Assembly: GCA_015179025.1 (NCBI GenBank)
Contig: WHUX01000226.1
Span: forward strand, 18,636 to 82,635
Direction of reading: 5' to 3'
Source: Terfezia claveryi
Taxonomy: Eukaryota > Ascomycota > Pezizomycetes > Pezizales > Pezizaceae
Length of the DNA: 64,000 nt
Shown: positions 46,542 through 57,569 of the stretch, piece by piece
Position numbering within the stretch: position 1 is the stretch's first letter
How the letters are laid out: each line of letters begins with the position of its first letter
Made by a program: the position numbers and the translations under genes
The notes under the pieces: model-generated
What the model saw: the letters and a program-made list of their open reading frames with translations, nothing else
Told to the model about the DNA's origin: nothing
The model's database searches: none

Positions 46542-46868
46542 TGCCTTTCTGTTTAGATAAAAACTCCATCCTAAGAAATAAACAGGGTATGGGTTATACA
46601 TATTAGTAGTTGACATTCAACCCATAATACCTATTGTTCCTATCCATATTGGTACTACTACCACTTTCTCCTGTATCATACCTGACATTATTATACCCCT
46701 CCTTGAAATCCATTTCAACTGACCTTTCTTTAAAGAAATATTTAAGTATTAATTGGGGTAGGTCCATCACTTTACCTTTGCCTTTGTCAATTTTGACTGC
46801 ATTAGATGAAACAGGGGGAGCAAGGACTTTCTTCCTTTCATTATTAATCATTTCCAAGGTGTCTTTCC
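45946..46868 (-). mobile_element. GyD-4: 3' end of a GyD element, cut by GyB-5
   Basis: The 3' LTR (45946-46541, starting TGTAAAGTGTTGTTAGG) is followed by internal DNA to 46868. On the minus strand this codes for the same C-terminal pol tail as GyD-3 (46857-46603: NNERKKVLAPPVSSNAVKID, KDFKEGYNN-like). It is interrupted at 46868/46869 by the TG of GyB-5. The rest of GyD-4 must lie beyond the right end of the window. Confidence 0.85.
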
Positions 46869-48122
46869 TGTAATAGAGAACGTTATTTCATTACTTATAT
46901 AATTGATTAAATACTTGTGTATTTCCTATATTACTACTATGATATATAACTAAGCCTCTTGGTTGAAGAACTAGCCTTCAACAACCTCCTATTGCTTTAT
47001 AAGCATCCACAGCATGCGGAATTTGCCACGGGAAGTTCCATGGCACTTGCCATATGAAGATACCCTCATTATGGCCACGTGACCTCTGTTTAAAGGCGTA
47101 TGACTCATTTGTTACAGGCGAGCTGTAACTACGAGAATACTTTGGAGGAAAGGATAGATAATAGCGGAGCAAAGTATAAACGCAGCTATAACTCGGGTGT
47201 AATATGGACTCGATAAGAGTAAAGCTATATGAGACTTAGAACACCGCTTGGGTCTTATTGTATTAACTATGTAAAAGCGGTAGCTTATATAGAAGCGTTG
47301 ATCTGATAAGTTGTTATCAGATCTAACGACACTTCCTATAACGGCTTAGTAGTACTGACGTCAGATAGTTGCCTAGAATAGGAAGACGCTTCCTATTTAG
47401 GAACCCTGCAGTCTGACATACATTGATTAAGCAGCCCGAACTACAACGCATCGTAGTCAGGCTGACATACATGAGCTGAACTTGAGTACAACGAATAACA
47501 ATACATGAATAACGAATATAAGAACTTAATGGATATCTATAGAAGAGAATACATGTATGAGGACGCATCCAGAGGTCACACACTTCCTTACTCCAATACC
47601 TGTCCATTCCGGACACATTACCTGCAGCTGTATGGTTGATCAGGCCATAACAGTTAGCAGCCATAATTAGGTATTGGGATATTCCCAGTTGTGGGTAGGC
47701 CTCTTACCTGAGCCGTAACATCATTACTATGGCCACATGACCATTTTTGTACAGTGCACCACCTTCTGGTGTGCCACCCTTTATTATATTTATTTCCTTA
47801 GTCATCAGATCTTAGAGGAGTATAAATAGGCCACTGGATTCCCTCTAGAATCCACAGAAAGACAAGAAGCAACAAGCAAGCACACAGAGCAAGCAAGCCT
47901 ATATTCCGATCAGATCAAGATCATATAGCTTAGATAGCATAAATCATATAAGATAGATTACACCAGTTAATTACTATTCCCTCTGGAAATATTCCACATA
48001 GTAATCTCCCTACCTTTCTGAGGTCTTACCTCAGCAGAACCGAAATACATAAATATCTATGCCTACGGATATAGATTGTATAAATAGTACTAAATAAATA
48101 CTGTCTAGTACCATTTATTACA
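46869..48122 (+). repeat. GyB-5 5' LTR (638 bp without the E insertion)
   Basis: It starts TGTAATAGAGAACG and ends CATTTATTACA. Removing solo LTR E and one target copy (616 bp) leaves 638 bp with a single 41-bp TGACTCA unit. GyB-1 and GyB-4 have two units and GyB-6 has three. Confidence 0.9.
47110..47720. repeat. Solo LTR E (611 bp), unrelated to the other families
   Basis: The sequence TGTTACAGGCGAGCTG...GAGCCGTAACA has inverted TGTTAC/GTAACA ends and is flanked by perfect TCATT duplications (47105-47109 and 47721-47725). It has balanced base composition with no sign of RIP and no coding potential; the 113-codon minus-strand ORF is not convincing. Its full-length parent is not in this window. 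Confidence 0.85.
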
Positions 48123-48836
48123 TTTTTTTTAACTCACTTACCTAATCTTTACTCTTAAATCCAAAGCCTGATCAACCTTCGGATACTTTTATTATACTTA
48201 TGCAAGTGTATACAATTCGATAGACACAAGTGCATATATAAAATCAATATCGTTATTCAACTAGCTAGACAATAAAATCCAATAATGAGACATCAGACTC
48301 TCAACTGCAGTACATCAACAAAAAACTTAGAAGCAAGCTAAGCAGAGCTCTAATGGGCAGTGGTATCCCACATTAAACAATCCCATCCTCATTCACAACA
48401 CTTTTCCCAATAAGATCGACAACTCATTTTGCACTCCTCGCAACTGCTATTATATCTATACCTGTAAATCCAGTACACCATTGAAAAATCAGCCTCCCAG
48501 GTCCCAGGAATAATTGGTCTAAATAACTAAGTGTCACAATCCCAAGGCTTAAATCTTGCTACCTCCACTGCAGCCATTTTCTCCAGAAAAGAATTACCTC
48601 TATTAGAACCTTCCTTAGGCCCAGACATCTCTACCAATACCTCTGACATACCAATCAGAAAACGTGACACTCTTGCTGGAAGAACTAGAACTAGATTCTA
48701 GACCAGTAGACAAAGAAAAACCAGGACAATAAGAAATATCAGGATCCTGACATCCAGCCTCACCAGCTGCGTGAGCTACTGAGCTAATAGAACTGTCAGT
48801 CGAACGGAGATTATAAGGATTATTAGCCACCACACC
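48123..48836 (+). other. GyB-5 leader with antisense ORF
   Basis: A run of eight T and AAC directly follows the LTR. On the minus strand at 48836-48615 lies the conserved antisense ORF (NNPYNLRSTDSSISSVAHAA, GLESSSSSSSKSVTFSDWYV). Allowing a frame change near 48630, a further Trp/Cys-rich part (FKPWDCDT, DFSMVYWIYRYRYNSSCEEC) can be followed toward 48400. The N-terminal part lies on the far side of GyC-2 (about 54468-54530, minus strand). Confidence 0.55.
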
Positions 48837-49333
48837 TGTCACAACCGTCCTTTCCTAGCCGGGTTTGAGAGTCAGATGGGATTCCATCCGTCTCTCGTTA
48901 TTGTTGATTGATATCATTGTTATCTCTGTTCCCGAGATAAGGGGTCTCGGGAACCTTATTCCTTCCAGTAGCCTTGGCCAGGAAGGAAGCCTATATATAT
49001 AGCTTGCTCTCTCCGCCCTCTTGTTGGATCCCCATCCAACGTCTTGTATACCCAATACTGGACCTTGCTTCTCCTAGTGCTTGTGCACCTTCCTTGTGCA
49101 CATCCTTGTCTCGTATAAATAACTCTGCAGCATAGCTGCCTCCCTTGACACACACGGCAACTGCCTCTACGTGTCTCGTGTTCCTTGCCCTCTGCCTCTT
49201 TCGCCCTCGCCCTTGCCCCCGTCCTAGCATCTCCTCTAGTCACACACGTAGCATTCCTACGTATGTGTTACCCTAGCCTTGCCCTTGCCACGGCGTACCC
49301 CTTGGTCGCCTTGTCCCCTGGGCCCTTGTTACA
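48837..49333 (+). repeat. GyC-2 5' LTR (497 bp)
   Basis: TGTCACAACCGTCC...CCTTGTTACA. It contains a TATATATA promoter element near 48992, a GTTGGAT-CCCC-ATCCAAC hairpin at about 49023-49040, and the presumed start of R. Confidence 0.93.
48992..49000 (+). promoter_or_regulatory. TATA element of the GyC LTR
   Basis: TATATATA(T) is conserved in the GyC-3 LTR (near 60983-60990). The ATCCAACGT sequence complementary to the primer region lies about 40 bp downstream, where transcription would be expected to begin. Confidence 0.55.
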
Positions 49334-49335
49334 CT

Positions 49336-49344
49336 ACGTTGGAT
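49336..49344 (+). other. GyC-2 probable self-priming primer-binding site
   Basis: ACGTTGGAT begins 2 nt after the LTR. It is the exact complement of ATCCAACGT in the LTR (49034-49042), near the expected RNA 5' end. No TGG-initial tRNA match adjoins the LTR. Tf1/sushi-type chromoviruses are known to prime with the folded 5' end of their own RNA. Confidence 0.55.
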
Positions 49345-49369
49345 CCTTTGGACCAACTGGTACACAGTC

Positions 49370-50548
49370 ATGTCAGGAGTAGCTCTCCCACCACCTGCCG
49401 TCAGGTTCCAGACCTGGAGAAGCTCCCCTATACCCACAGGCCCAAATGAATTGAATGCCTATCATCGAGAAATCATCGACATCTTCGAGGCTATGGATGC
49501 CATCGGAGCTGAACTTGGCAACAGCCTGGCCGTGGCCGAACAAAAGCTGAGATCCGCCGATGAAGAGATCACGGTCCTCCAGACGGATCTCGACCATGTG
49601 AACCTTGCCCTAGCCACCAAACGGACCATGGTACAAAACCTCGGCCACGCCCTGGCTAATTTGGCTATCCCTACGCCAACCACCACCGCCGAAACGGAAA
49701 GTATCCCCACCCCCCCTAAGTTTAATGGGGATAGGGCTTGTCTACGAGCCTGGAAAAATGTGGTGAACTTGAAGTTCAGCGGGGATTCAGCTAGGTTTCC
49801 GTCAGAACAACACTGCCTGGCCTATGTGTTTGCCCTGCTGGAGGGCAAGGCCACGGATCAAATCTAGCCATATGTGCTTGAGACAGGGATCAAGCTCGAC
49901 AATGTCTCAGCCTTGTTTATTATCTTGGATCGGGCGTTCGGAGATCCTGATGTAGTGGGGACGGCCAGTCGAGCGCTCCGGGCACTAAGACAGCACAACT
50001 CAGAGCTGTCTACTTACATTACAGAGTTCTCGAGGCTGGCCGCAGAGGTAAGGTGGAACGATCAGGCTAAGTTCGAGCAATTCCAGGAGGGGCTCAGCGA
50101 TGAGCTCCAACAAGCTATGGTTACCCTCCCTGCGGTTGATACCCTCGAGGAGTTGATGGACCAGGCCTCCCGAGTAGAACAGCGGATGTCCTGGCTCCGC
50201 AACCACCCCCCGTTCAGACCAGCACCCTATCTCCTACCACCCCAGCAACACCATGCCACTAAAGCAGCTCAGGCCCCTGCCCCCGCCAATCAACTAGCAC
50301 ACCCATTGTTTATGGCAGGAGGGCCCACCCCCATGGATTTATCATCAGGCAGACCCCGCCTGACCCAAGAAGAGAGGGAACGCTGCCGGAATAATGGGCT
50401 ATGCATAGCCTGTGGAAAGGCCGACCACTTCATTGCGGCTTGCCCCCTTCAAAAGAATCGCTCCCTCGCCATCCACGCTATCTCCGATACCCCTGTACCC
50501 AGGATTGAGGAGCTTGACGAGTTGGGAAAAGCCCTGTCCCTTACCTAG
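49370..50548 (+). pseudogene. GyC-2 gag (one stop)
   Basis: ATG at 49370 (MSGVALPPPAV). The frame is open to a single TAG at 49865-49867 (a Gln codon in GyC-3), then open again to TAG at 50546-50548. Features include a coiled-coil-prone region (about residues 45-100), the retrotransposon gag core (KFNGDRACLRAWKNVVNLKF through AAEVRWNDQAKFEQFQEG), and the zinc knuckle CIACGKADHFIAAC (C-X2-C-X4-H-X4-C; first Cys at 50402). The slippery heptamer GGGAAAA is at 50524-50530. Full length would be about 392 residues. Confidence 0.88.
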
Positions 50549-53500
50549 TTACTGACACTAGCAAGGGACCTGCCCCAGGCCATTTGTCTTTGTCTGCATT
50601 TTCTATATATTTCACTTCTTCTGTTGTTGACGAATCTTGTTTGTTCAGCGAGCATTTTGTTGTATCTATCTCTCTCAATATCAATGATAGAACGATTACC
50701 ACATCAGCCCTTATAGATTGCCAAGCCTCAGGAATTGCATTTGTTGACTAGGCCTTTGTCAGTAAATTCACTATACCCACGACCAAGCTCAAAACCCCTC
50801 GCGTTCTAGATGTTATCAATAGTCGACCCATCTCCTCTGGAGATATCACCAATATTGCGTGTGTACCTGCCCTGGTCGGGGATCACTCCGAGACAAACCT
50901 CCCAATGTTCGTGACAAAGCTTAAATACTCGATTGTACTCGGAATCCCGTGGCTGAGAATGCATGATGTATCGGTCAGCTTTGGCTCTTATACCCTGCAG
51001 TTAAAAAGCTAGTATTGCAAAAAGCACTGCGGGAATCCGAGGGCTACCGTTACTGGGCTGTGTGCCTTGCTATCCTCTTAAATACACCCGATCCAGGTGG
51101 TATACCCGTCTGCGCATATCGATGCCAATTACCCTGTTCCCCCTGTCCCTTCCATGCCCCGACTTGAGAGGGGCATACAACCTGGTACGGATCGCTGAGG
51201 GGGAGGAGTGGAAAACTGCCTTCCGGACACGTTACGGCCACTTTAAGTACAACGTCATGCCCTTTGGCTTGATTAATGCCTCGGCCTCTTTCCAACACTT
51301 TATTAACGACACTCTGTGAGACTTCCTAGACATGTTCTGTATGGCTTACCTCAATGATATCTTGATCTATTCAGATACTCTGGTAGAGCACAAAATCCAT
51401 GTCAGGCAAGTCTTGGAGAAGCTAGAGCAGGCTGGGCTGTACCTTAAGCCTGAAAAATGCGAATTCCACGTCCAAGAGGTGAAGTACCTGGGCTTGATCA
51501 TAACTACAGAAGGTATTAGGATGGACCCCGCCAAAGTTGCTGCAATCCAAGAGTGGGAAACCCCAGCCAATTTGAAGGATGTGCAGGCCTTCCTAGGATT
51601 TGCCAACTTCTACCACCAATTTATCCTGGTATACACAAGAATCACAGCACCCCTGAAGGCTTTTATGAAAATGAAGGTAGAAGCTGGCTCACACCTGACA
51701 ACAAGGGCCTTCTACTGGAATCCAGAAGCCCAATCCACCTTCCAGAACCTCAAGGAAGCTTTCTGCTCAGCCCCATTCCTAGCCCATTTTGACCCTGATA
51801 GCGAGTGCATCATAGAAACGGACGCCTCCGACTATGGCTCCGCTGGAATCCTGTCCCAGTATATCGATGGAGTCCTCCTTCCAGTGGCCTATTTCTCCAA
51901 AAAGCACTCCCCGGCAGAGTGTAATTACGAAATCTATGATAAGGAGTTAATGGCCATTGTGCGAGCATTCGAGGAATGAAGACCACACCTGGAATCGGCA
52001 AAGGGGGTTATCGAGGTCCTCTCTGACCATAAGAACCTAGAGTACTTCACAACCACCAAATTGCTAAATCGCCGACAGGCTAGGTGGTAAGAATTCCTCT
52101 CTCGGTTTAACTTCAAGATAAGGTATCGGCCAGGAAAGGCTGGGGGTAAGCCGGATGCACTGACCAGGAGATCAGGAGATCTCCCTAAAGGGGGGGATGA
52201 AAGGCTGAAGTACCAGAATCAGGTGGTACGGAAACCTGAAAATCTCGACCTGGTGGCCTATACTCTTGCGGAAGCTGAGGCTGAGGCTGATGCAGAAGCT
52301 GAGGCTGAGGCTGACCTCCGACAACTAGTGAGACAGGCATATAAGGACGACCCTCTGGCCAAGGAAATTATCACCGCAGTGGATTCTGGCTAGGGCTGCC
52401 ACCCCAAGATCTCCCTAGCCAAGTGTACTGTCCAAGAAGGCCTCCTCTACCACCTTGAACGGCTGTATGTGCCGGAAGGAGAGCTGCGCCTTCGATTGAT
52501 CAAGGAACACTATGATAGCCTGGTTGCAGGTCAACCTGGAGTGGCCAAAACGTTAGAGCTTCTGGCCAGGGAATACACATGGATTGACCAACGGAAGGAC
52601 GTGGAGTGGTACGTACGGAACTGCCACGTTTGTAAGCGTACTAAGCCTGTCCGCCATGCCCCGTATGGGACCCTGAAACCTCTGGATATCCCTGATCGGC
52701 CGTGGCTGCACCTGACTATGGACTTCGTGATAGGGTTGCCAGAAGATTCGGGGTTCAATGCCATCTTGATGGTGGTAGATCGGTTGACATAAATGAGGTA
52801 TGTTATACCTTGCCAGGACACCTGCTCCATCCCAGAGTTATCCAATCTCTACCTCAATAATGTATTCCAATATCACGGCCTCCCCGAATCCATCGTATCC
52901 GACCGTGGCCCTCAGTTCACCTCAGAATTCTGGCAAGCCTTCTGCGAGCTTTTGGGGATCAAAGTGCATTTGTTAACTGCATAGCACCCCCAGACAGATG
53001 GCCAATCGGAGAGGATGAATGCCATTATGAAGCAATATCTGCGGGCCTTTGTTGACTACCAGCAGGATAACTGGGTTTCGTTACTGGCCACCTGCGAATT
53101 CACCACGAACAACCAGTTCTCGGAATCCTCCAAAACCTCACCTTTCCTGGCTAACTACGGTTGGCACCCCCGGTTCGTAGATGCCCTAGCACCCCTGCAA
53201 AAAGCTAAAAAAGACGCCCTGGCCAAGGAGTTCATAGCTGGGATTGCTGAGCTCCACTCTACCCTGAAAGCTAAGCTGGGATATGCACAAGCCAGGCAAG
53301 CCAAGTATGCCAACGGATCACGGTTGCCAGCCCCCAGATATCAACCAAGGGATAAGGTGTGGCTCTCCAGCTGGCACTTCCGAACAGAATGGCCATCTCG
53401 CAAGCTCGACCACAAGTTCCTGGGTCCATTCGAGGTGTTGGCTGCTGTGGGTACTCACGCCTACCGATTGAGGTTCCCCAAGGACATCAAACGACACCCA

Positions 53501-53775
53501 GTCGTCCATGTCTCCGAGATCGAGCCTGCCACTAGTGACCCTCTGCCAGGCCAGGAACACCCCCCACCTCCTCCTGTGGTTATCAAAGGTGAGGAGGAAT
53601 GGGAGTTGGAGGAAGTGCTGGACTCTTGAAGAAGATATGGGCGCCTGCAATATAAAGTCAAATGGCAGAGGGACGAGGAGATGACCTGGCAACCAGCCGA
53701 AGATCTAGAAAACGCACAAGACTTGGTCACCCTGTTCCACCAGCATTACCCTCTGAAACCCCGCCCTGCCCAATG
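50549..53775 (+). pseudogene. GyC-2 pol (deleted and interrupted)
   Basis: Protease is in the -1 frame (ALIDCQASGIAFVD near 50710, with a stop after it). A deletion near 51155, about 610 bp relative to GyC-3, removes the start of RT and shifts the frame. RT resumes at [20 protein letters not shown]. The catalytic box reads YLND (Asn at 51353) instead of YLDD. RNase H ([10 protein letters not shown] near 51820, YDKELMAIV) and integrase follow, with HHCC near 52500-52650, MDFVIGLP near 52720, SDRGPQFTS near 52900 and HPQTDGQSERMN near 52985. A chromodomain (ELEEVLDS, RLQYKVKW, MTWQPAEDL) spans 53600-53760. At least seven stops are present, several of the CGA-to-TGA or TGG-to-TGA type. Confidence 0.9.
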
Positions 53776-53965
53776 ATGTTCTTGTCGTCCTGGAATTGGT
53801 TATTAGGGTTGTTATTGTCATTGTTATCATGGTTATTGTTAGTACGTACTTCCAGCGTTGGGGTTATATTATGGGTTATTGGTTATTCGCCTGTCTTGTT
53901 TATTTGTTTGTTTGTTTTTTCGCCTTGCCTTGCGTCGCTGGAGCTCCGAGCCTAAAGGGGGATAG

Positions 53966-54462
53966 TGTCACAACCGTCCTTTCCTAGCCGGGTTTGAAAG
54001 TTAGACAGGATTCCATCCGACTCTCGTTATTGTTGATTGATATCGTTGTTATCTCTGTTCCCGAGATAAGGGGTCTTGGGAACCTTATTCCTTCCGGTAG
54101 CCTTGGCCAGGAAGGAAGCCTGTATATATAGCTTGCTTTCTCCACCCTCTCGTTAGATCCCCATCCAATGTTTTGTATACCCAATACAGGACCTTGCTTC
54201 TCCCAGTGCTTGTGCACCTCCCTTATGCATATCCTTGTCTCATACAAATAACTCTGTAGCATAGCTGCCTCCCTTGACACACGCGGCAACTGCCTCTGAG
54301 TATCTCATGTCCCTTACCCTCTGCCTCTCTCGCCCTTGCCCTTGCCCCCATCCTAGCTTCTCCTCTAGTCACATACATAGCATTCCTATGTGTGTGTTAC
54401 CCTAGCTTTGCTCTTGCCCTGGCATAGCCCTTGGTCGCCTTGTCCCCTGAGCCCTCATTACA
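53966..54462 (+). repeat. GyC-2 3' LTR (497 bp)
   Basis: TGTCACAACCGTCC...CCTCATTACA, preceded by the polypurine tract AAAGGGGGATAG. It differs from the 5' LTR by scattered transitions. Confidence 0.93.
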
Positions 54463-54546
54463 ATACTATCAGCACAGTAAGGTGCCAAAGAAGAAAAGTA
54501 ACTCGATGATCATATCATATAATGAGCTGCATTTGGTTGCAAACAG

Positions 54547-56757
54547 ATGATGAAATTAGATATAATAGCATCTGAACTTAATAAGAAGACTAAGAGGTCG
54601 AGACAGTTAACTATGTTACCCAAAGATATTAAAAAATTAGTAGAAGAAACTCCCAGAAAAACCAGATTTGTAGTTCCTAATACAGAAGAGGAAATAAATC
54701 TGCCCATGGATATAGAAATAAGAGAACCAGGTGGAGCAGGAACCAAACTATATTTTAGTATAGCTTTACCTGTCATACCAGAGGAATTTTAGGACAGACA
54801 TCTTCCAACAATTGAGGAGATTTTGAAATATACTCGCTCAATAGGACATGCCCAACAGTATCATCCTTATGATACTCGACTCTTAATAGAAGACATAGTA
54901 AAATACTATTTATAGCTAACACCTTACCTATTCAGAGAAGAGAACTTAGAAATGAATGCATTTTTAAGCAAGGAGTTAAAGAAACCTGTTGTTCCACTCT
55001 TAAGGAAACCGAATTAGGTAATAAATAATTGGGAAGAAATAATAGCATTCATAATAAGTTGTACTTATCTAGAAGAATCAGCACATACTACAGAGGATTT
55101 TTTCAATCCTAGCAAATAACTTCCAGAAGCGTTCCTGAGAACACCAAAAGATAAATAGAAAGCCAAAGGTCGAGCACCTGAGACACCAGAAAAGAGGACT
55201 GGGTCAGCCAAAGAACTAGATGACAAAGACCAACCACCAAAAGATATAGAATTACCGGAAGATGATGATGATCAAAATACAGGACTAGACCAACAGAAGC
55301 AGAAAACGCAAGGAGGAGAACGAGACCCTGATAATAGCGGAGATGATAGCTCAGACTCTAACAAGGCATCGTCAGTTGCAAGTCAAACAATTAAAAGAAA
55401 ACCCAAACAAGGAAAATCAGTTGAACACCAGCAATAGGAATCTACAATAGGAATGGTTACAATGGGTAACCATGAAGCAACGAATGCTTTAAAAGGAATA
55501 AAAATTGATCTGCCAGAAAAGATAAGAGGAGAAGCTAAAAAATGGCAAGACTCACAATATTTTAACTCTTGGGCCACAGCAATACAAAGTTAGTTTATTA
55601 TCAAAGAAATAGATTTGGAAGGCGCTTCAGCTTTGGAAATTGTTGGATTCAGAATGGAAGGAAGCACGATCACTACTTATAATCAATTCCTAAGAGAAAA
55701 AGGAAAGAATATGACATTCTTTAGATACATACTAGCACTAAGGGATTTTCTGATACGATCTACTAGTAAGGACATTTTGTGGTAACGATGGGAGACTGCT
55801 ATACCATATAAGGACGGACGTCATATGGGAATCAAACAGTTTACCAACTGGCTTACTGAAATACAAATCAAATTGATTGACAAGGATGGCAAACAATCAA
55901 TATCATAGGAAGTAAAAAGAAGAAAGTTTCTTAATCACCTGCCGCCATATATGTCAGCTATATTAATTCTTTTAATCAAAGAAGAATGGTCATATGATCA
56001 GCTCGTACATCAAGTGGAGTCATATGAAGCTTCTAAGAAAGATATTGCCCCACCACCCACAACAAATACATCCTGATGACAACACTCTTGAAATGAAAAT
56101 CGGAGTCACGGTCCACGTGAGGACCAGAATCAAAGACAAAAAACAGGATTTAATTCTAGCAGCAATCCCAATACCAAACCCAACAGAGAAAATTGGAAGG
56201 ACTTAGATTGGAAAACTATCACAAAAAAATTGGATCAGAAGATGAAGATGCAATAAATTAGAGACAAGAAATGTCTATCATGTTGGAACCTTGGACACTC
56301 CTATAAGGACTGTAGGAATCGACAAAATAAGGTACCCATATGTACACCCGCACAAGATTTAGCTATACTAATAGCCACTAAGGATAAAAACAACAAGGAT
56401 AAAATCAAGGAATGACTCTTATCAAGACAGGTACCAAATTTTAGCAAGGTATTCATAAAAGCTAACGAACACCCCACAATGGTTTTAATTGATCTTCAAA
56501 CGAAAGGAAGAGACTTAATTAATTCTCAATTTGTACACCTATACAAAATATCGACTAGAAGTATTGAGAAGAAATCATTAAGTACTACAATTAAAGGCTC
56601 AAAAGGAACGATAGACAAAGCTTGTACTATCAAACTAGATTGGATAGGTTATGTAGAAGAACGAACGTTGTATATAGCTCATTTGACTGAATGGGACATG
56701 ATACTAGGAGAACTTACTCTCAGCAAAGTGCGAGCAATAATTCCTGCCCATTAGAAA
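54547..56757 (+). pseudogene. GyB-5 gag and protease
   Basis: Starting at ATG 54547 (KLDIIASELNKKTKRSRQLT), the frame is interrupted by about a dozen stops. Main parts are an acidic low-complexity linker (about 55200-55370), a gag core (about 55480-56010: RGEAKKWQDSQYFNSWATAI, EIVGFRMEGSTITTYNQFLR, WLTEIQIKLIDKDG), a zinc knuckle CLSCWNLGHSYKDC near 56275, and the protease (MVLIDLQTKGRDLINSQFVH from 56479, then DMILGELTLSKVRAII). The D-S-G catalytic motif reads D-L-Q. Gag and protease are in the same frame, as in GyD-3. Confidence 0.85.
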
Positions 56758-56821
56758 CCAGTTACTATCCTACTAGAATACATTCTATGATTCCAGCTAA
56801 GCATATGGAAGGGATCTAGAA

Positions 56822-57541
56822 TGTAATGAATGGTACTAGACAGTATTCATTCGGTACCGTTTATACAATCTATATCCGTAGGCACGGACGTTTGTGTATT
56901 TCAGTTCTGCTGAGGTAAGACCTCAGAAGGATAGGGAGATTACTATGTGGGACGTTCCAGAAGGGAACAGTAATTAACTGGTGTAATCTATCTTATATGA
57001 TTTGTGCTATCTAAGCTATATGATCTTGATCTGATCGGAATATAGGCTTGCTTGCTCTAAAGGCTTGCTTGGTTGCTTCTTGTCTTTCTTTGGATTCCAG
57101 AGGGAATCCAGCGGCCTATTTATACTCCTCTGAGATCTGATGACTAAGGAAATAAATACAATAAAGGGTGGCACACCAGAAGGTGGTGCGCTGTACAAAA
57201 GGTGTCATGTGGCCATGATAATGAGTCACACGCCTTAAACGATGGTCATGTGGCCATAGTAATGAGTCACACGCCTTAGACAATGGTCATGTGGCCATAG
57301 TAATGAGTCACACGCCTTAAACAGAGGTCACACAGCCATAATAAGGGTGTCTTCATATGGCAAGTGCCATGGAACTTCCCATGGCAGATTACGCATGCTA
57401 TGGACGCTTATAAAGCAATAGGAGGTGGTAGAAGGCTAGTCCTTCAACCGAGAGGCTTAGTTACATAACATAGTAGTAATATAGGAAATACAAAAGTATA
57501 TAATCAATTATATAAGCAATGAGATAACGTTCTCCATTACA
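56822..57541 (-). repeat. GyB-6 3' LTR (720 bp)
   Basis: TGTAATGAATGGTACTAGAC...GTTCTCCATTACA in plus-strand view. It has three 41-bp units, with TGAGTCA at 57222-57228, 57263-57269 and 57304-57310, spaced exactly 41 bp apart. Confidence 0.93.
57222..57310 (-). promoter_or_regulatory. Triplicated TGACTCA repeat in GyB-6 LTR
   Basis: There are three perfect TGACTCA motifs (minus strand) in 41-bp tandem units, in the U3 part of the LTR upstream of TATAAATA. Likely bZIP (Gcn4/CpcA-type) sites, by consensus only. Confidence 0.55.
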
Positions 57542-57569
57542 CTTCCCCACATAGAAGGATTTCCTATCC

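Larger units (their letters stand above)
48837..54462 (+). mobile_element. GyC-2: chromodomain gypsy element with internal deletion
   Basis: Both LTRs are 497 bp (48837-49333 and 53966-54462). Target duplications are ACACC (48832-48836) and ATACT (54463-54467), which match if two C-to-T changes are allowed. The total of 5626 bp is about 620 bp shorter than GyC-1 without Cop-2, mainly because the end of protease and the first part of RT are missing near 51155. It is inserted in the leader of GyB-5. Confidence 0.92.
46869..56821 (+). mobile_element. GyB-5: gypsy element with 5' LTR, leader, gag-protease and two nested elements
   Basis: The 5' LTR (46869-48122) is swollen by solo LTR E. The leader (48123-48836) is interrupted by GyC-2 (48837-54462 plus a target copy) and resumes at 54468. 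Gag-protease runs to about 56760. GyB-6 starts at 56822 in the opposite orientation, so the rest of GyB-5 lies beyond the window. Joining the flanks of GyC-2 restores the leader order seen in GyB-1 (complement of 6380-6420). Confidence 0.88.

Noticed and set aside
47323..47664. 113-codon minus-strand ORF in solo LTR E
   Set aside because: Inside a bounded LTR with TG...CA ends and target duplications; no domain and poor codon coherence.
53662..53987. Hydrophobic ORFs with predicted membrane-like segments downstream of GyC-2 chromodomain
   Set aside because: They lie in the 3' untranslated region leading to the polypurine tract, in frames other than pol, and are not conserved in GyC-1.
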